Assembly (NCBI GenBank): GCA_947085815.1
Contig: CAMTXU010000006.1
Coordinates: 1-62,964, forward strand
From: Fen-1258 sp947085815
Lineage (GTDB): Bacteria; Bacteroidota; Ignavibacteria; Ignavibacteriales; Melioribacteraceae
Direction of reading: 5' to 3'
DNA: 62,964 bases
A program made the translations under genes and the position numbers. Positions 14,588 to 23,240 of the stretch are shown one piece after another. Numbering within the stretch: the first letter of the stretch is position 1; each line of letters starts with the position of its first letter. The notes under the pieces are model-generated. The model saw nothing but the letters and a program-made list of their open reading frames with translations. It did no database searches and was not told where the DNA came from.

Positions 14588-15572
14588 TTATTATTCTTCT
14601 CCGATGGTAGATTATTCTTTCAGCCCAGCGAACTGCTTCTTCCATGCTTAAAGAATCGGCAATGCCCCTTCCAGCTATATCAAACGCAGTACCATGATCG
14701 GGTGAAGTACGAATGATCGGAAGCCCAGCGCTATAGTTCACACCACGGTTAAAGTTCATCATTTTGAATGGAATTAAGACTTGATCATGATACATTCCTA
14801 ATACAGCTGAATACGATTGGTACATCTTATTGGCGAAGAAGGCATCCGGTACAAATGGTCCTTCAATCTTTTTATTTTTGAATGAGTAAATTGCTGGTTT
14901 TATTGACTCAATTTCCTCACGACCGATTTCTCCTTTTTCACCGGCATGAGGGTTCAAACCAAGTACAGCAATCTTTGGATTATTAGCCCCCAGATCTTGT
15001 TCCAGAGATTTCTTTAAGACTTTGATAGATTTTCTGACAAGCGTTTTTGTTAAAAGTTTGCTGACATTTTTAATCGGCTCATGAATTGTAGCCAATCCGC
15101 AAATAAAATCATCCGAAAGAAACATCATCAAATAATCCTTCGTTATAGAAAGATCGGCAAGAAGTTCTGTATGACCCGGATATTTGATTCCTGCTAATTT
15201 TAACGCATTCTTCGAAATAGGTGCGGTGATGAGGGCATCGGCATTTTGTAAATGAACTAATTTAAACGCTCTCTTAATTGCCTCATAGGAAGTTTTTCCG
15301 GATTGTTTTGTAGGCTTGCCGATATTTTGTTTGATATTACCAAGATCTACAATTGTGACCTTATCAGGCTCATTAGATTTAAAATTTGTGTCTTTTACAA
15401 ACTCGTGATCGAAAGAAACAACGGTTTTTGATGCAGCGATTTCAAATACATTTGCGGGACAAAATAATACAATTTTTCTTTCTGAAGGATTATGAATCGC
15501 ATTTATAGTTTTAATACAGATTTCTGGACCGATTCCGTTTATATCACCACAAGTGAATGCAAGCGTTATCAT
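14577..15572 (-). CDS. 4-hydroxythreonine-4-phosphate dehydrogenase PdxA
   Basis: 331 residues, full length. It starts with ITLAFTCGDINGIGPEI and carries the metal ligands in KYPGHTELLAD, GLNPHAGEKGEIG and GMYHDQVLIPFK, with the closing SPDHGTAFDIAG motif. It oxidises 4-phosphohydroxy-L-threonine in the DXP-dependent route to pyridoxal phosphate. It lies 20 bp after rho and overlaps the methyltransferase gene. Confidence 0.95.
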   Translation of the reverse strand: MITLAFTCGDINGIGPEICIKTINAIHNPSERKIVLFCPANVFEIAASKTVVSFDHEFVKDTNFKSNEPDKVTIVDLGNIKQNIGKPTKQSGKTSYEAIKRAFKLVHLQNADALITAPISKNALKLAGIKYPGHTELLADLSITKDYLMMFLSDDFICGLATIHEPIKNVSKLLTKTLVRKSIKVLKKSLEQDLGANNPKIAVLGLNPHAGEKGEIGREEIESIKPAIYSFKNKKIEGPFVPDAFFANKMYQSYSAVLGMYHDQVLIPFKMMNFNRGVNYSAGLPIIRTSPDHGTAFDIAGRGIADSLSMEEAVRWAERIIYHRRRIINAR

Positions 15573-15592
15573 CTTTAGCGGTCATTCATCGT

Positions 15593-16846
15593 TTAACTAT
15601 TCATACTCATCATAAACTCTTTATTGTTTTTCGTTCCTTTCATTTTATCGAGTAAAAATTCCATTGCTTCTGTAGAATCGAACTCGGCAATAATTTTTCT
15701 CAGTATCCATACCTTATTCAATTCATCTTCTTTGAAGAGGAGTTCTTCTTTTCTGGTACCCGATTTATTTACATCAATTGCAGGGAATATTCTCTTGTCG
15801 GACAGGCTTCTATCGAGAACAAGTTCCATGTTACCGGTGCCTTTGAATTCTTCAAAAATTACTTCATCCATACGGCTTCCGGTATCAACCAATGCTGTTG
15901 CTATGATTGTTAAACTTCCGCCGTCTTCAGTATTACGCGCAGCTCCGAAAAACCGTTTCGGTTTGTGAAGCGCGTTGGCATCAACACCTCCGGAAAGAAT
16001 TCTTCCGCTATGAGGAATTACGGTATTGTGCGCTCTTGCAAGACGTGTTATTGAGTCAAGAAGTATCACCACATCATCACCGGCTTCAACCATACGTTTT
16101 GCTTTTTCGATAACCATGTTTGCAACTTGAACATGCCTGTCAGCCGGCTCATCGAATGTAGAACTGATAACTTCAGCTTGAACAGAGCGCTGCATATCTG
16201 TTACTTCCTCAGGGCGTTCATCAATTAACAGCATAATAATTTTTACTTCAGGATGATTACGGGATATTGAATTTGCTATTTTCTGCAAGATAACCGTTTT
16301 ACCTGCTTTTGGAGGTGAAACAATTAATCCTCTCTGCCCTTTACCAATTGGAGAAAGCATATCAATAACACGCATTGAATATTCTCCCGGTGCGGATTCT
16401 AATTTTAATCTTTTCGTAGGATAAAGAGGAGTAAGGTTATCAAATAAAGTACGTTCGCGTATGGCTTCTGGATCTTTGCCGTTTACCGCCTCTACACGAA
16501 GTAATGCAAAGAAACGCTCACCTTCTTTTGGTGGACGCACCTGCCCGCTAACATAATCTCCCGTCCTTAGACTAAACCGTTTGATTTGCGATGGAGAAAC
16601 ATATATATCATCCGGAGAGGGTAAATAATTATAATCCGCAGAACGCAAGAATCCGTAACCATCTGCTAATACTTCCAGTACGCCCTTGGAAAATGTTAAT
16701 CCGTCTTTTTGAGATTGTGCTTCGAGAATTTTAAAGATGAGTTCTTGTTTGCGGAGATCGCTATATCCTGCAATTACAAAATCTTTAGCAATCTTGTAGA
16801 GATCTACAATCTTTTTTGATTGCAGTTCTGAAATGTCCATTGGCAT
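15593..16846 (-). CDS. Transcription termination factor Rho
   Basis: 417 residues. N-terminal Rho helical domain and a cold-shock RNA-binding domain with VLEVLADGYGFLRS. ATPase core with Walker A SPPKAGKTVILQ, Walker B VVILLDSITRLAR, the Q-loop around SGGVDANAL, and the R-loop region GKGQRGLIV. It acts as a hexamer that terminates untranslated transcripts. ATG 16846 with an AGGA box about 12 nt upstream; ATG 16840 is an alternative. There is no long N-terminal insertion, unlike many Bacteroidota Rho proteins. Confidence 0.96.
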   Translation of the reverse strand: MPMDISELQSKKIVDLYKIAKDFVIAGYSDLRKQELIFKILEAQSQKDGLTFSKGVLEVLADGYGFLRSADYNYLPSPDDIYVSPSQIKRFSLRTGDYVSGQVRPPKEGERFFALLRVEAVNGKDPEAIRERTLFDNLTPLYPTKRLKLESAPGEYSMRVIDMLSPIGKGQRGLIVSPPKAGKTVILQKIANSISRNHPEVKIIMLLIDERPEEVTDMQRSVQAEVISSTFDEPADRHVQVANMVIEKAKRMVEAGDDVVILLDSITRLARAHNTVIPHSGRILSGGVDANALHKPKRFFGAARNTEDGGSLTIIATALVDTGSRMDEVIFEEFKGTGNMELVLDRSLSDKRIFPAIDVNKSGTRKEELLFKEDELNKVWILRKIIAEFDSTEAMEFLLDKMKGTKNNKEFMMSMNS

Positions 16847-16978
16847 GAGTGAGTCCTATTACTTGTGAGATATTTTTTTGATTTTCAATAAAGGTTAATA
16901 ATTTTGAGGAATTTATGATAATTGATACATCTGAATTATAATTGTTGAAGACTATTGAGGCACAACTGAAAATTAGTC

Positions 16979-18343
16979 TCACAAAAGCAATTTGTCAAGC
17001 CTTTTATTACTCATTTTAGATTTTATTTCTCCTAGAAGATACATACTTCCCAGAACTACCAGGCAGTCTTTACCGGATCTTTTATAAAAACCGTCAACAA
17101 ATGTGGCGGGATTATCAAGTGGCACAACCTCAAATCCCAATAATGAGGCAAACGAAAGCAATTCTTCAGTTGTTGCAGAGCGGTCGATATCAATTTTTGT
17201 TACATATATTTTTGTAAAATACGGGTTTAGCGCCGATAGCATCTTTTCTATTGATTTATCCTTCAGAGCGCCAAATATTAGTATCCGCTCGGCGTAAGAT
17301 TTATATTCATTCGAGTACTCCTTTACGAATGATAAAACACCTTCAACGTTATGGGCAGAATCGAAGATGATCTTAGGGGAATCATTTACAATCTCATAAC
17401 GTCCTTCAATGCCCGTATTACTTAAAACATTTCTCACTCCGTTTGAATAGATGATTCCATTTTTCAGGTTCAAGCAATTATCAACAGTCTTGATGGATAA
17501 CGCCGCGTTTAATAATTGATGGTATCCTCGAAGCGGCGTTGAATACACTGAGAACATTCTTTTGTTACAGCTAACTGTTACTCTTTCATTTTCGATTGTT
17601 AGATATTTTTTAATAGGAATGTACTTGCATTCTTTCTGTTGTGATATTTCAGCGAATACTCTTTCAGCCTCAGCCGGTACCCGCCCGGTGAGAACAACGG
17701 AATTTGATTTGATTATTCCTCCCTTTTCAATAGCGATTTTTTCGATTGTATTACCCAAATACTGAGTGTGCTCTAAACTTATTGAAGTAATAACCGAGGC
17801 TATCGGTTTAATAACGTTTGTAGCGTCCAATCTTCCGCCGAGTCCGGTTTCTATAACAGCAAAATCAACTTGCTGATCCGCAAAGTATTTGAATGCGAGC
17901 GCCGTTGTAATTTCAAAAAAAGTTGGACTATTCTTTTTTATGAACTCTTCCAAATTAGCAATGAACGCCACAACGTATTCATCATCTATCATTTTTCCAT
18001 TTACGCGAATCCGTTCGTTATAAACTCGAAAATGAGGCGAAGTATAAAGCCCAACTTTAAATCCGGATTCCATTAAAATACTTGCAATAAATGAAGCGGT
18101 ACTTCCCTTTCCGTTAGATCCGGCTACGTGAAATGTTTTCAATTCTTTGTGGGGATTTCCAATTAGCGCGAGTAAATTAAGAATGTTATCTAACCCTAAT
18201 TTGATTCCAAATTGATGAAGCGAGAAGAGCTTATCGAGTGTAGATTGAATCCCGCTTTGTGGAACTTGACTGCCCTTAGAGGATTTTTGATTCATTGTAG
18301 TTTTACTTCCAGAACCTTTTTCGCTTTGTACTTTATTTTTCAT
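16979..18343 (-). CDS. Folylpolyglutamate/dihydrofolate synthase FolC
   Basis: 454 residues. Mur-ligase family P-loop HVAGSNGKGSTASFI, folate/metal segment ETGLGGRLDATN, and C-terminal domain with FDSAHN and LIFGALKDK. It adds glutamate to folates and may also make dihydrofolate. The first 30 or so residues are Ser/Lys/Gln-rich, unlike the family core, and probably disordered. It follows pyrD by 2 nt, so it appears to be in the pyrK-pyrD transcript. Confidence 0.93.
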   Translation of the reverse strand: MKNKVQSEKGSGSKTTMNQKSSKGSQVPQSGIQSTLDKLFSLHQFGIKLGLDNILNLLALIGNPHKELKTFHVAGSNGKGSTASFIASILMESGFKVGLYTSPHFRVYNERIRVNGKMIDDEYVVAFIANLEEFIKKNSPTFFEITTALAFKYFADQQVDFAVIETGLGGRLDATNVIKPIASVITSISLEHTQYLGNTIEKIAIEKGGIIKSNSVVLTGRVPAEAERVFAEISQQKECKYIPIKKYLTIENERVTVSCNKRMFSVYSTPLRGYHQLLNAALSIKTVDNCLNLKNGIIYSNGVRNVLSNTGIEGRYEIVNDSPKIIFDSAHNVEGVLSFVKEYSNEYKSYAERILIFGALKDKSIEKMLSALNPYFTKIYVTKIDIDRSATTEELLSFASLLGFEVVPLDNPATFVDGFYKRSGKDCLVVLGSMYLLGEIKSKMSNKRLDKLLL

Positions 18344-18345
18344 AG

Positions 18346-19263
18346 TTAAATCTGATATGACCCTGTAATCTCGGAAATATTTTTGATCTCGTTTTGTTCG
18401 CAGAATGAAACCAATCCGTTTAGAATTTCAACTCCGGCGGTCGGATTTATAAAATTAACGGTTCCAATTTGAAACGCTGAAGCGCCAACAATCATCATCT
18501 CAACAGCATCTTTCCAATTCATTAATCCGCCGATGCCGATAATTGGAATGTCTGTATTTCTTTTTATCTCTAAAACTTTTGCTAACGCCACAGGTTTAAT
18601 TGCCGGTCCGGATAATCCTCCGGTTACATTTTTAATTTTTGGTTTTCTAGTATAGATATCGAACGATGTACCAACCAAAGTATTTATTGCAGAAACCGCA
18701 TTCCCTCCGTTCTCTTTTACTACTCTTGCAAAATCTGAGATGCGTGATACATTAGGAGATAGTTTTATAAAGATCGGCTTCTTTGTAACCGCTCTAACTT
18801 TTTCAGTAATCCTGCCAACGGCATTGAGATCATTACCAAATTCGAGACCGCCTTCTTTTACATTTGGACACGATACATTTATCTCGAATGCTTTGATGGT
18901 ATCTTCTCCAGTTAGAATATGTACGCATTCAACATATTCCTCTACGGAACTTGCAGCGATGTTACAAATCAGTGCCGTATCATATAGTTTCAAGAAAGGA
19001 ATTTTTTCTTTAATGAATGCCTCAACACCTACATTTGCTAACCCGATAGCATTTAACATTCCTGATGGAGTTTCAACAATTCTTTGCGGAGGATTGCCTT
19101 TACGGGGTTTTAAGGAGAGTGATTTGGTAACTATTCCGCCAAGTTTATTTAAATCTGTGAATTCGGCAATTTCATGTCCGTAGCCTACTGTGCCGGATGC
19201 AAGGAGCACCGGGTTTTTTAATTTTAATCCCCCAACATTTACAGATAGATCAATTGCACTCAT
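18346..19263 (-). CDS. Dihydroorotate dehydrogenase B, catalytic subunit PyrD
   Basis: About 305 residues from the chosen ATG at 19263, which overlaps the pyrK stop as ATGA. An upstream ATG at 19305 would add 14 atypical residues. FMN-binding TIM barrel with LASGTVGYG, NVSCPNVKEGG (catalytic Cys loop), SAINT, and the phosphate-binding IIGIGGLMNW segment. With PyrK it oxidises dihydroorotate using NAD+ (class 1B) in pyrimidine synthesis. Confidence 0.93.
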   Translation of the reverse strand: MSAIDLSVNVGGLKLKNPVLLASGTVGYGHEIAEFTDLNKLGGIVTKSLSLKPRKGNPPQRIVETPSGMLNAIGLANVGVEAFIKEKIPFLKLYDTALICNIAASSVEEYVECVHILTGEDTIKAFEINVSCPNVKEGGLEFGNDLNAVGRITEKVRAVTKKPIFIKLSPNVSRISDFARVVKENGGNAVSAINTLVGTSFDIYTRKPKIKNVTGGLSGPAIKPVALAKVLEIKRNTDIPIIGIGGLMNWKDAVEMMIVGASAFQIGTVNFINPTAGVEILNGLVSFCEQNEIKNISEITGSYQI

Positions 19264-20018
19264 AATTTCACCGCATTTGCATTGAAAACGGGACCATCCT
19301 TGCAAACAAGCAGATACGACTCTCCCGATTCAGAGTCTATAGGACAGCCTTGACATATTCCGAAACCACATGCCATAGCGCACTCGACCGATATTTGACA
19401 GTCGTAATTATTTTTTAAAGTAAATTTCTGAAGTTCCTTCAACATAGGATTTGGTCCGCACGCAAAAATTCTAAATTGTTTATGAGAATTATTTCCGATC
19501 TCATCTTTTAATAAATCTATCACTGTACCTTTGAAACCGTCTGAGCCGTCATCTGTGGCGATCGCAATATTTTTCAAACCATAAGTAACAATATTTTTTT
19601 TACCTCTTCCGCCAACGAGACAGATAACATTTTTATTCCCCGGAAGGTGTTTTAAGAGAAATGGAAATGGAGCCGCGCCCAATCCACCCGCAACTATGAG
19701 AGCTGTTTCATAATCACCATCAAAACTAAAGCCTTTTCCCAGCGGTCCCAGTAGTTCTACAGTATCGCCATTTTTCTTTGACGATAATATTTTTGTTCCC
19801 TCTCCGTGAATATCGAACAAAAAGAAAACATAGTCTCCATCAACGTTACAGACACTAAACGGGCGTCTTAGCAGAGGAAAATCCGTTTCAGAAACTTTGA
19901 TATTACAAAACTGTCCCGGTTTTGCAGTGTACGCTATAGCAGGCGAAAATACTTTCATTAAAAATATTTCACCGGATATTTTCTCTACGGATTCTACAAA
20001 TGCTTTTTCAATATACAA
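19260..20018 (-). CDS. Dihydroorotate dehydrogenase electron-transfer subunit PyrK
   Basis: 252 residues. FAD site with RRPFSVCN, NAD-binding GGLGAAPF segment, and a C-terminal cluster of cysteines (ECAMACGFGICQGC ... VCKDGP) ligating a [2Fe-2S] centre. It passes electrons from PyrD FMN to NAD+. It starts the pyrK-pyrD-folC group. The 489-bp region upstream is filled with repeats. Confidence 0.93.
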   Translation of the reverse strand: MYIEKAFVESVEKISGEIFLMKVFSPAIAYTAKPGQFCNIKVSETDFPLLRRPFSVCNVDGDYVFFLFDIHGEGTKILSSKKNGDTVELLGPLGKGFSFDGDYETALIVAGGLGAAPFPFLLKHLPGNKNVICLVGGRGKKNIVTYGLKNIAIATDDGSDGFKGTVIDLLKDEIGNNSHKQFRIFACGPNPMLKELQKFTLKNNYDCQISVECAMACGFGICQGCPIDSESGESYLLVCKDGPVFNANAVKL

Positions 20019-20109
20019 GAGTGATTCTCATTTTATGAAATGAAATTAAAAACGATTGGTATAATAACTGTAAGAGACCTCTGCAAAATTATATTAAATA
20101 GTTTTTATA

Positions 20110-20270
20110 TGTCATCCCTAAAGGGATTTTTTTTGCTGCTTTTATTCATTCTTCTACGCAATATTAAATCCTTAACGGGATTTATATTTCTCCACCGCAG
20201 AGGGATGAAATATTGGTAGTAGAAAAGAAAGAAAAATAGAACAAAATGCCGTAGGCATGATATAAAAAAT
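20110..20270. repeat. Chain of short palindromic modules
   Basis: Successive modules: CATCCCTAAAGGGATTT, AATCCTTAACGGGATTTATAT, CCGCAGAGGGATGAAATATT-GGTAGTAGAAAA, and AATGCCGTAGGCATGATAT. Each has a short GC palindrome followed by AT-rich sequence. It looks like a compound interspersed repeat; no product is suggested. Confidence 0.5.
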
Positions 20271-20385
20271 GCTAATCTATCCGGAAAACAAAATAATTAA
20301 CAGTTATTGAATTAAAAATCGATGTTGTTAAGTTGACGCCTATGCGCCTTAGCGGGACGAAAGAATTCCTTCGGGGAAATGACAG

Positions 20386-20410
20386 CCTGCCCCGCTGTTT
20401 TTTTTCGGGG
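20386..20410 (-). repeat. Short GC-rich stem-loop repeat, distant copy
   Basis: On the minus strand CCCCG-A8-CAGCGGGGCAGG, 25 nt, with the same GCGGGGCAGG end and length as insertion 1 in the holin gene 18.8 kb away. It sits next to a second interspersed repeat, showing that the family is genome-wide and not only in prophage remnants. Confidence 0.65.
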
Positions 20411-20506
20411 AAGCAATCTCGATTTTGATTCAAAAAGTAAGTTTTGAGTTTGCTTCATTTCGTTCGCAAAGACAATAGTCCAATATTTCAGATGCACTAT
20501 TTGTTA

Positions 20507-21133
20507 CTACTTTGAATATTTCTCTTCTATCGCCTTGATTTTATCAAGCCGCTTTTGATGCCTGTCCCCAAGAAATTTAGAGGACAACCAAACATCCGCA
20601 ATTGATTTGATTGTTTCTTCGCCCAGTGCACGTGCGCCAACGACCAAAACATTTGCATCGTTATGTTCTCTTGAACTTCTTGCGGAAAATTCATTATAAC
20701 AGGTTGCCGCGCGTATGCCGGGAATTTTATTTGCAGCAATGGCTGATGGAATTCCAGTCGCGTCAAGAATAATTCCGAATTTTACTTCTCCAGTAATTAG
20801 ACGGTTGGCAACATTAAACGCTGTGTCGGGATAATCTACAGCATCTTCTGTAAAGGGTCCGATATCGAACAGTTCAAAACCTTTAGCTTTCAGATAATCG
20901 TACAATACTTTTTTCATCTTAACTCCGGTATGATCCGACCCAATGCAAATTTTTATTTGTGCGTTTGATTCTTGCGAGGAACTAGAAGAACTCATAACAA
21001 TTTTCAATCCGGAGTAACGAATGCGATCTTTTGCAAGTGGAGTGAGTAGCGTTCCTTTCTCGACAACAATTTCTCTACTGCCGTTCTTAAGGGCTTTCTT
21101 AATGTCATCTTCAGTTAAAAGTTTATTAGCCAT
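20507..21133 (-). CDS. RpiB-family sugar-phosphate isomerase with N-terminal extension
   Basis: 208 residues. The C-terminal 150 match RpiB/LacAB: IGSDHTGVKMKK, VDYPDTAF, IAANKIPGIRAATCYN, SREHNDANVLVVGAR. The first 50 residues (LLTEDDIKKALKNG ... LLTPLAKDRIRYSGLKIV) form an extra domain also seen attached to other enzymes. The usual catalytic-cysteine motif (C-G-T-G) reads LDATGIP here, so Cys is replaced by Asp. Some RpiB proteins use Glu instead of Cys as base, so an acidic residue may work. It follows manC by 15 nt. Confidence 0.85.
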   Translation of the reverse strand: MANKLLTEDDIKKALKNGSREIVVEKGTLLTPLAKDRIRYSGLKIVMSSSSSSQESNAQIKICIGSDHTGVKMKKVLYDYLKAKGFELFDIGPFTEDAVDYPDTAFNVANRLITGEVKFGIILDATGIPSAIAANKIPGIRAATCYNEFSARSSREHNDANVLVVGARALGEETIKSIADVWLSSKFLGDRHQKRLDKIKAIEEKYSK

Positions 21134-21148
21134 AATCAGATTGACACC

Positions 21149-22216
21149 TTAAACTAGTTCGTTACGTTTATTCATTTTTAGATGATCCACAACTTGGCGG
21201 ACATCCTGAGCGTTATTCCTATGACAAATCAATAAAGACTCGTTAGTATTTATTATGATCAAATTCTCCACACCAATTGCGGCAGTAAATTTTCTTGGTG
21301 AGAAGATGTAGGAACCAAATGCTTTTTCAACATATACATCGCCAATTAAAACATTGCCTTCGTCATCTTTATCCGAAATTTCATAAACTGCTTCCCAATT
21401 TCCAACATCGTTCCAATAAAAATCTGCTTTTGTAAGAAAAACTTTATCAGATTTTTCCATCACCCCATAGTCGATCGAGATGCTTTTTAACTGTCCATAC
21501 ACCTGAACTACTTTTTTATCAAACTCCGCGGTTCCAACAACTTCAGAAATTTTATCGAGCCCGTCAGAAAGATCCGGCAAATATTTTTTAATTTCATGAA
21601 GAATTGTATCAACTTGCCAGATGAATATTCCCGAATTCCACAAAAAATCTCCAGCTTGTAAGAATTGCTGTGCAGTTTCGATATTCGGTTTTTCAGCGAA
21701 AGTAAGAACTTTATGAATATTCCCGGCTACTTCGGTTTCATTAAATTGTATATATCCGTAACCGGTTTCAGGACGGGTGGGTGTAATTCCAATCGTCACC
21801 AGTCCTTTCGATTTATCCGCAAACTCCGCCGCTTTAGAAAGACAATTCCTAAATTCTTCATCATCCTTTATCAAGTGATCTGCCGGAAGGGTTATCATCA
21901 CGGCATCTTTGTTTTTATTTTTAATTATAACAGAGGCTAAGCCGATACAAGCGGCAGTATTTTTACCGAATGGTTCATCAATAATATTCTCTTCGGGAAT
22001 TTGAGGCAATTGTTCTTTAACACGCATCTTCTGTACTTTATTTGTAACAATATAAATATGATCGTTCGCGACTAATCCTTCGAGACGCTTAACTGTATCC
22101 TGAATCATCGTATTTTCCCCGACGATTCTAATCAACTGTTTAGGTTTCTTCTCTTTACTTCTGGGCCAGAATCTTGATCCGACTCCACCAGCCATTATAA
22201 CCGCATATAACTCCAT
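21149..22216 (-). CDS. Mannose-1-phosphate guanylyltransferase
   Basis: 355 residues. The nucleotidyltransferase domain starts AVIMAGGVGSRFWPRSKEKKPKQ and contains EPFGKNTAACIGLA, LPADH, TFAEKPN and NSGIFIWQ. It makes GDP-mannose from GTP and mannose-1-phosphate. There is no phosphomannose-isomerase domain, so it is the monofunctional form. It starts directly after the upstream unknown gene (no gap) and precedes rpiB. Confidence 0.92.
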   Translation of the reverse strand: MELYAVIMAGGVGSRFWPRSKEKKPKQLIRIVGENTMIQDTVKRLEGLVANDHIYIVTNKVQKMRVKEQLPQIPEENIIDEPFGKNTAACIGLASVIIKNKNKDAVMITLPADHLIKDDEEFRNCLSKAAEFADKSKGLVTIGITPTRPETGYGYIQFNETEVAGNIHKVLTFAEKPNIETAQQFLQAGDFLWNSGIFIWQVDTILHEIKKYLPDLSDGLDKISEVVGTAEFDKKVVQVYGQLKSISIDYGVMEKSDKVFLTKADFYWNDVGNWEAVYEISDKDDEGNVLIGDVYVEKAFGSYIFSPRKFTAAIGVENLIIINTNESLLICHRNNAQDVRQVVDHLKMNKRNELV

Positions 22217-23098
22217 TTATCTTTCCTTTTGATTAGCAAAAATGGTTTTTCCAAAATTTTCTGCTCTATTAAGGTAACTTGTTATATCTACTTCTTTGCC
22301 TCTAACAACCGCAACAATTACAATTAAACATGCGCGTAGTGATTCAACAATATTGGGACTCGCGGCAATTTTTTTCTTATTGATCAACTCTAACCCACGC
22401 GCGAATATTGTGTGCATATTAGAGAGAATTTCAAATCCGATCTTTTTGGACATCGCAGCATTTTCGGTCATCTTCTTTATATGATTTTGAATTTCATTCT
22501 CTGTGAATTCGTATTTCATTACACGGTTAAGAAATAAGTCCAATTCTTTGATGGGGCGTAAAACTTTTTCTTCATAATTCTCAAAATCCAGCGAAGTGTC
22601 TTTATTCAATTCCTCAAAAATAATCGCCTCGCGCAGCTCGTCAGCGTGAGACCTCCTCGGCAGTTCAATCTCGGGTGTTATTTTGATAGTCTCTACTTCG
22701 TTTTTAACAACAGGTATTGATGTATTTTTAGCCGTATCAACATTGAATGTGTTATCATCTGCTTTCAAAAAAACTGATTTAGCCGCTTTTGGTGTGAGTA
22801 GATCGAGCATAACATTCATCTCGCTAACAAGACTGTAGCTGTGTTCTTTGAATTTATCTGAGAATTTAGCGAAATCATATCTGCCGGTTTCGATGAAAGA
22901 ATAGATCTCACTCAGTTTAATACCAAGCTTGGAAAGCTCAGTTATCCTCTTAAAATTTTTTATTTCGATTGAAAGATTTGCTGCGGAATTAAGCCGTTCT
23001 CGAATAATCGCAACAGTTTCAATCTTCTCCGAACTTAACCGCAGATTATTAGCTGCCGCTACTATGCATTGAATTATATATTGCTTCGCGAGGTCCAC
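22217..23098 (-). CDS. Unknown alpha-helical protein
   Basis: 293 residues, no signal peptide or membrane span. Predicted mostly helical with two helical halves (about 1-110 and 170-293) joined by a Thr/Pro/Val-rich linker (about 115-160). I recognise no family. It begins after the strong terminator at 23172-23207 and is contiguous with manC, so it probably shares a transcript with manC and rpiB. Confidence 0.7.
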   Translation of the reverse strand: MDLAKQYIIQCIVAAANNLRLSSEKIETVAIIRERLNSAANLSIEIKNFKRITELSKLGIKLSEIYSFIETGRYDFAKFSDKFKEHSYSLVSEMNVMLDLLTPKAAKSVFLKADDNTFNVDTAKNTSIPVVKNEVETIKITPEIELPRRSHADELREAIIFEELNKDTSLDFENYEEKVLRPIKELDLFLNRVMKYEFTENEIQNHIKKMTENAAMSKKIGFEILSNMHTIFARGLELINKKKIAASPNIVESLRACLIVIVAVVRGKEVDITSYLNRAENFGKTIFANQKER

Positions 23099-23171
23099 TC
23101 TTCCATTAGAATAATTGCAAAAGAAATTTAATGAATTTTAACGACTTATAGCAGAGTGATCGGACTCAAAC

Positions 23172-23207
23172 AGATAAAAGGTGAGGAATCATCCTCACCT
23201 TTTATCT
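23172..23207 (-). terminator. Strong rho-independent hairpin after the MFS gene
   Basis: A 16-bp perfect stem, AGATAAAAGGTGAGGA paired with TCCTCACCTTTTATCT, around ATCA. A-rich and T-rich outer stem bases allow it to work in either direction. It ends the prmC-to-MFS gene group. Confidence 0.8.
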
Positions 23208-23240
23208 GCCGATTTCAGAAATTATTAGGGACTAAAATTT

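Larger units (their letters stand above)
20019..20506. other. Repeat-filled intergenic region
   Basis: No gene is seen. 20068-20090 carries AAGAGACCTCTGCAAAATTA, similar to 62828-62848. 20110-20270 is a chain of small palindromes (TCCCTAAAGGGA, AATCCTTAACGGGATT, ATGCCGTAGGCAT) separated by AT-rich spacers. 20335-20385 holds a TGTCATTTCCCCGAAGG-type repeat read on the minus strand. 20386-20410 is a GC-rich stem-loop. Short reading frames here are composed of these repeats. Confidence 0.6.

Noticed and set aside
19264..19305. Upstream start for pyrD
   Set aside because: It adds 14 atypical residues within pyrK; ATG 19263 gives the standard N-terminus and an ATGA overlap.
20312..20497. Minus-strand 61-codon frame between rpiB and pyrK
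   Set aside because: It consists of interspersed repeats (including the 20386 stem-loop) and lacks a plausible start region.
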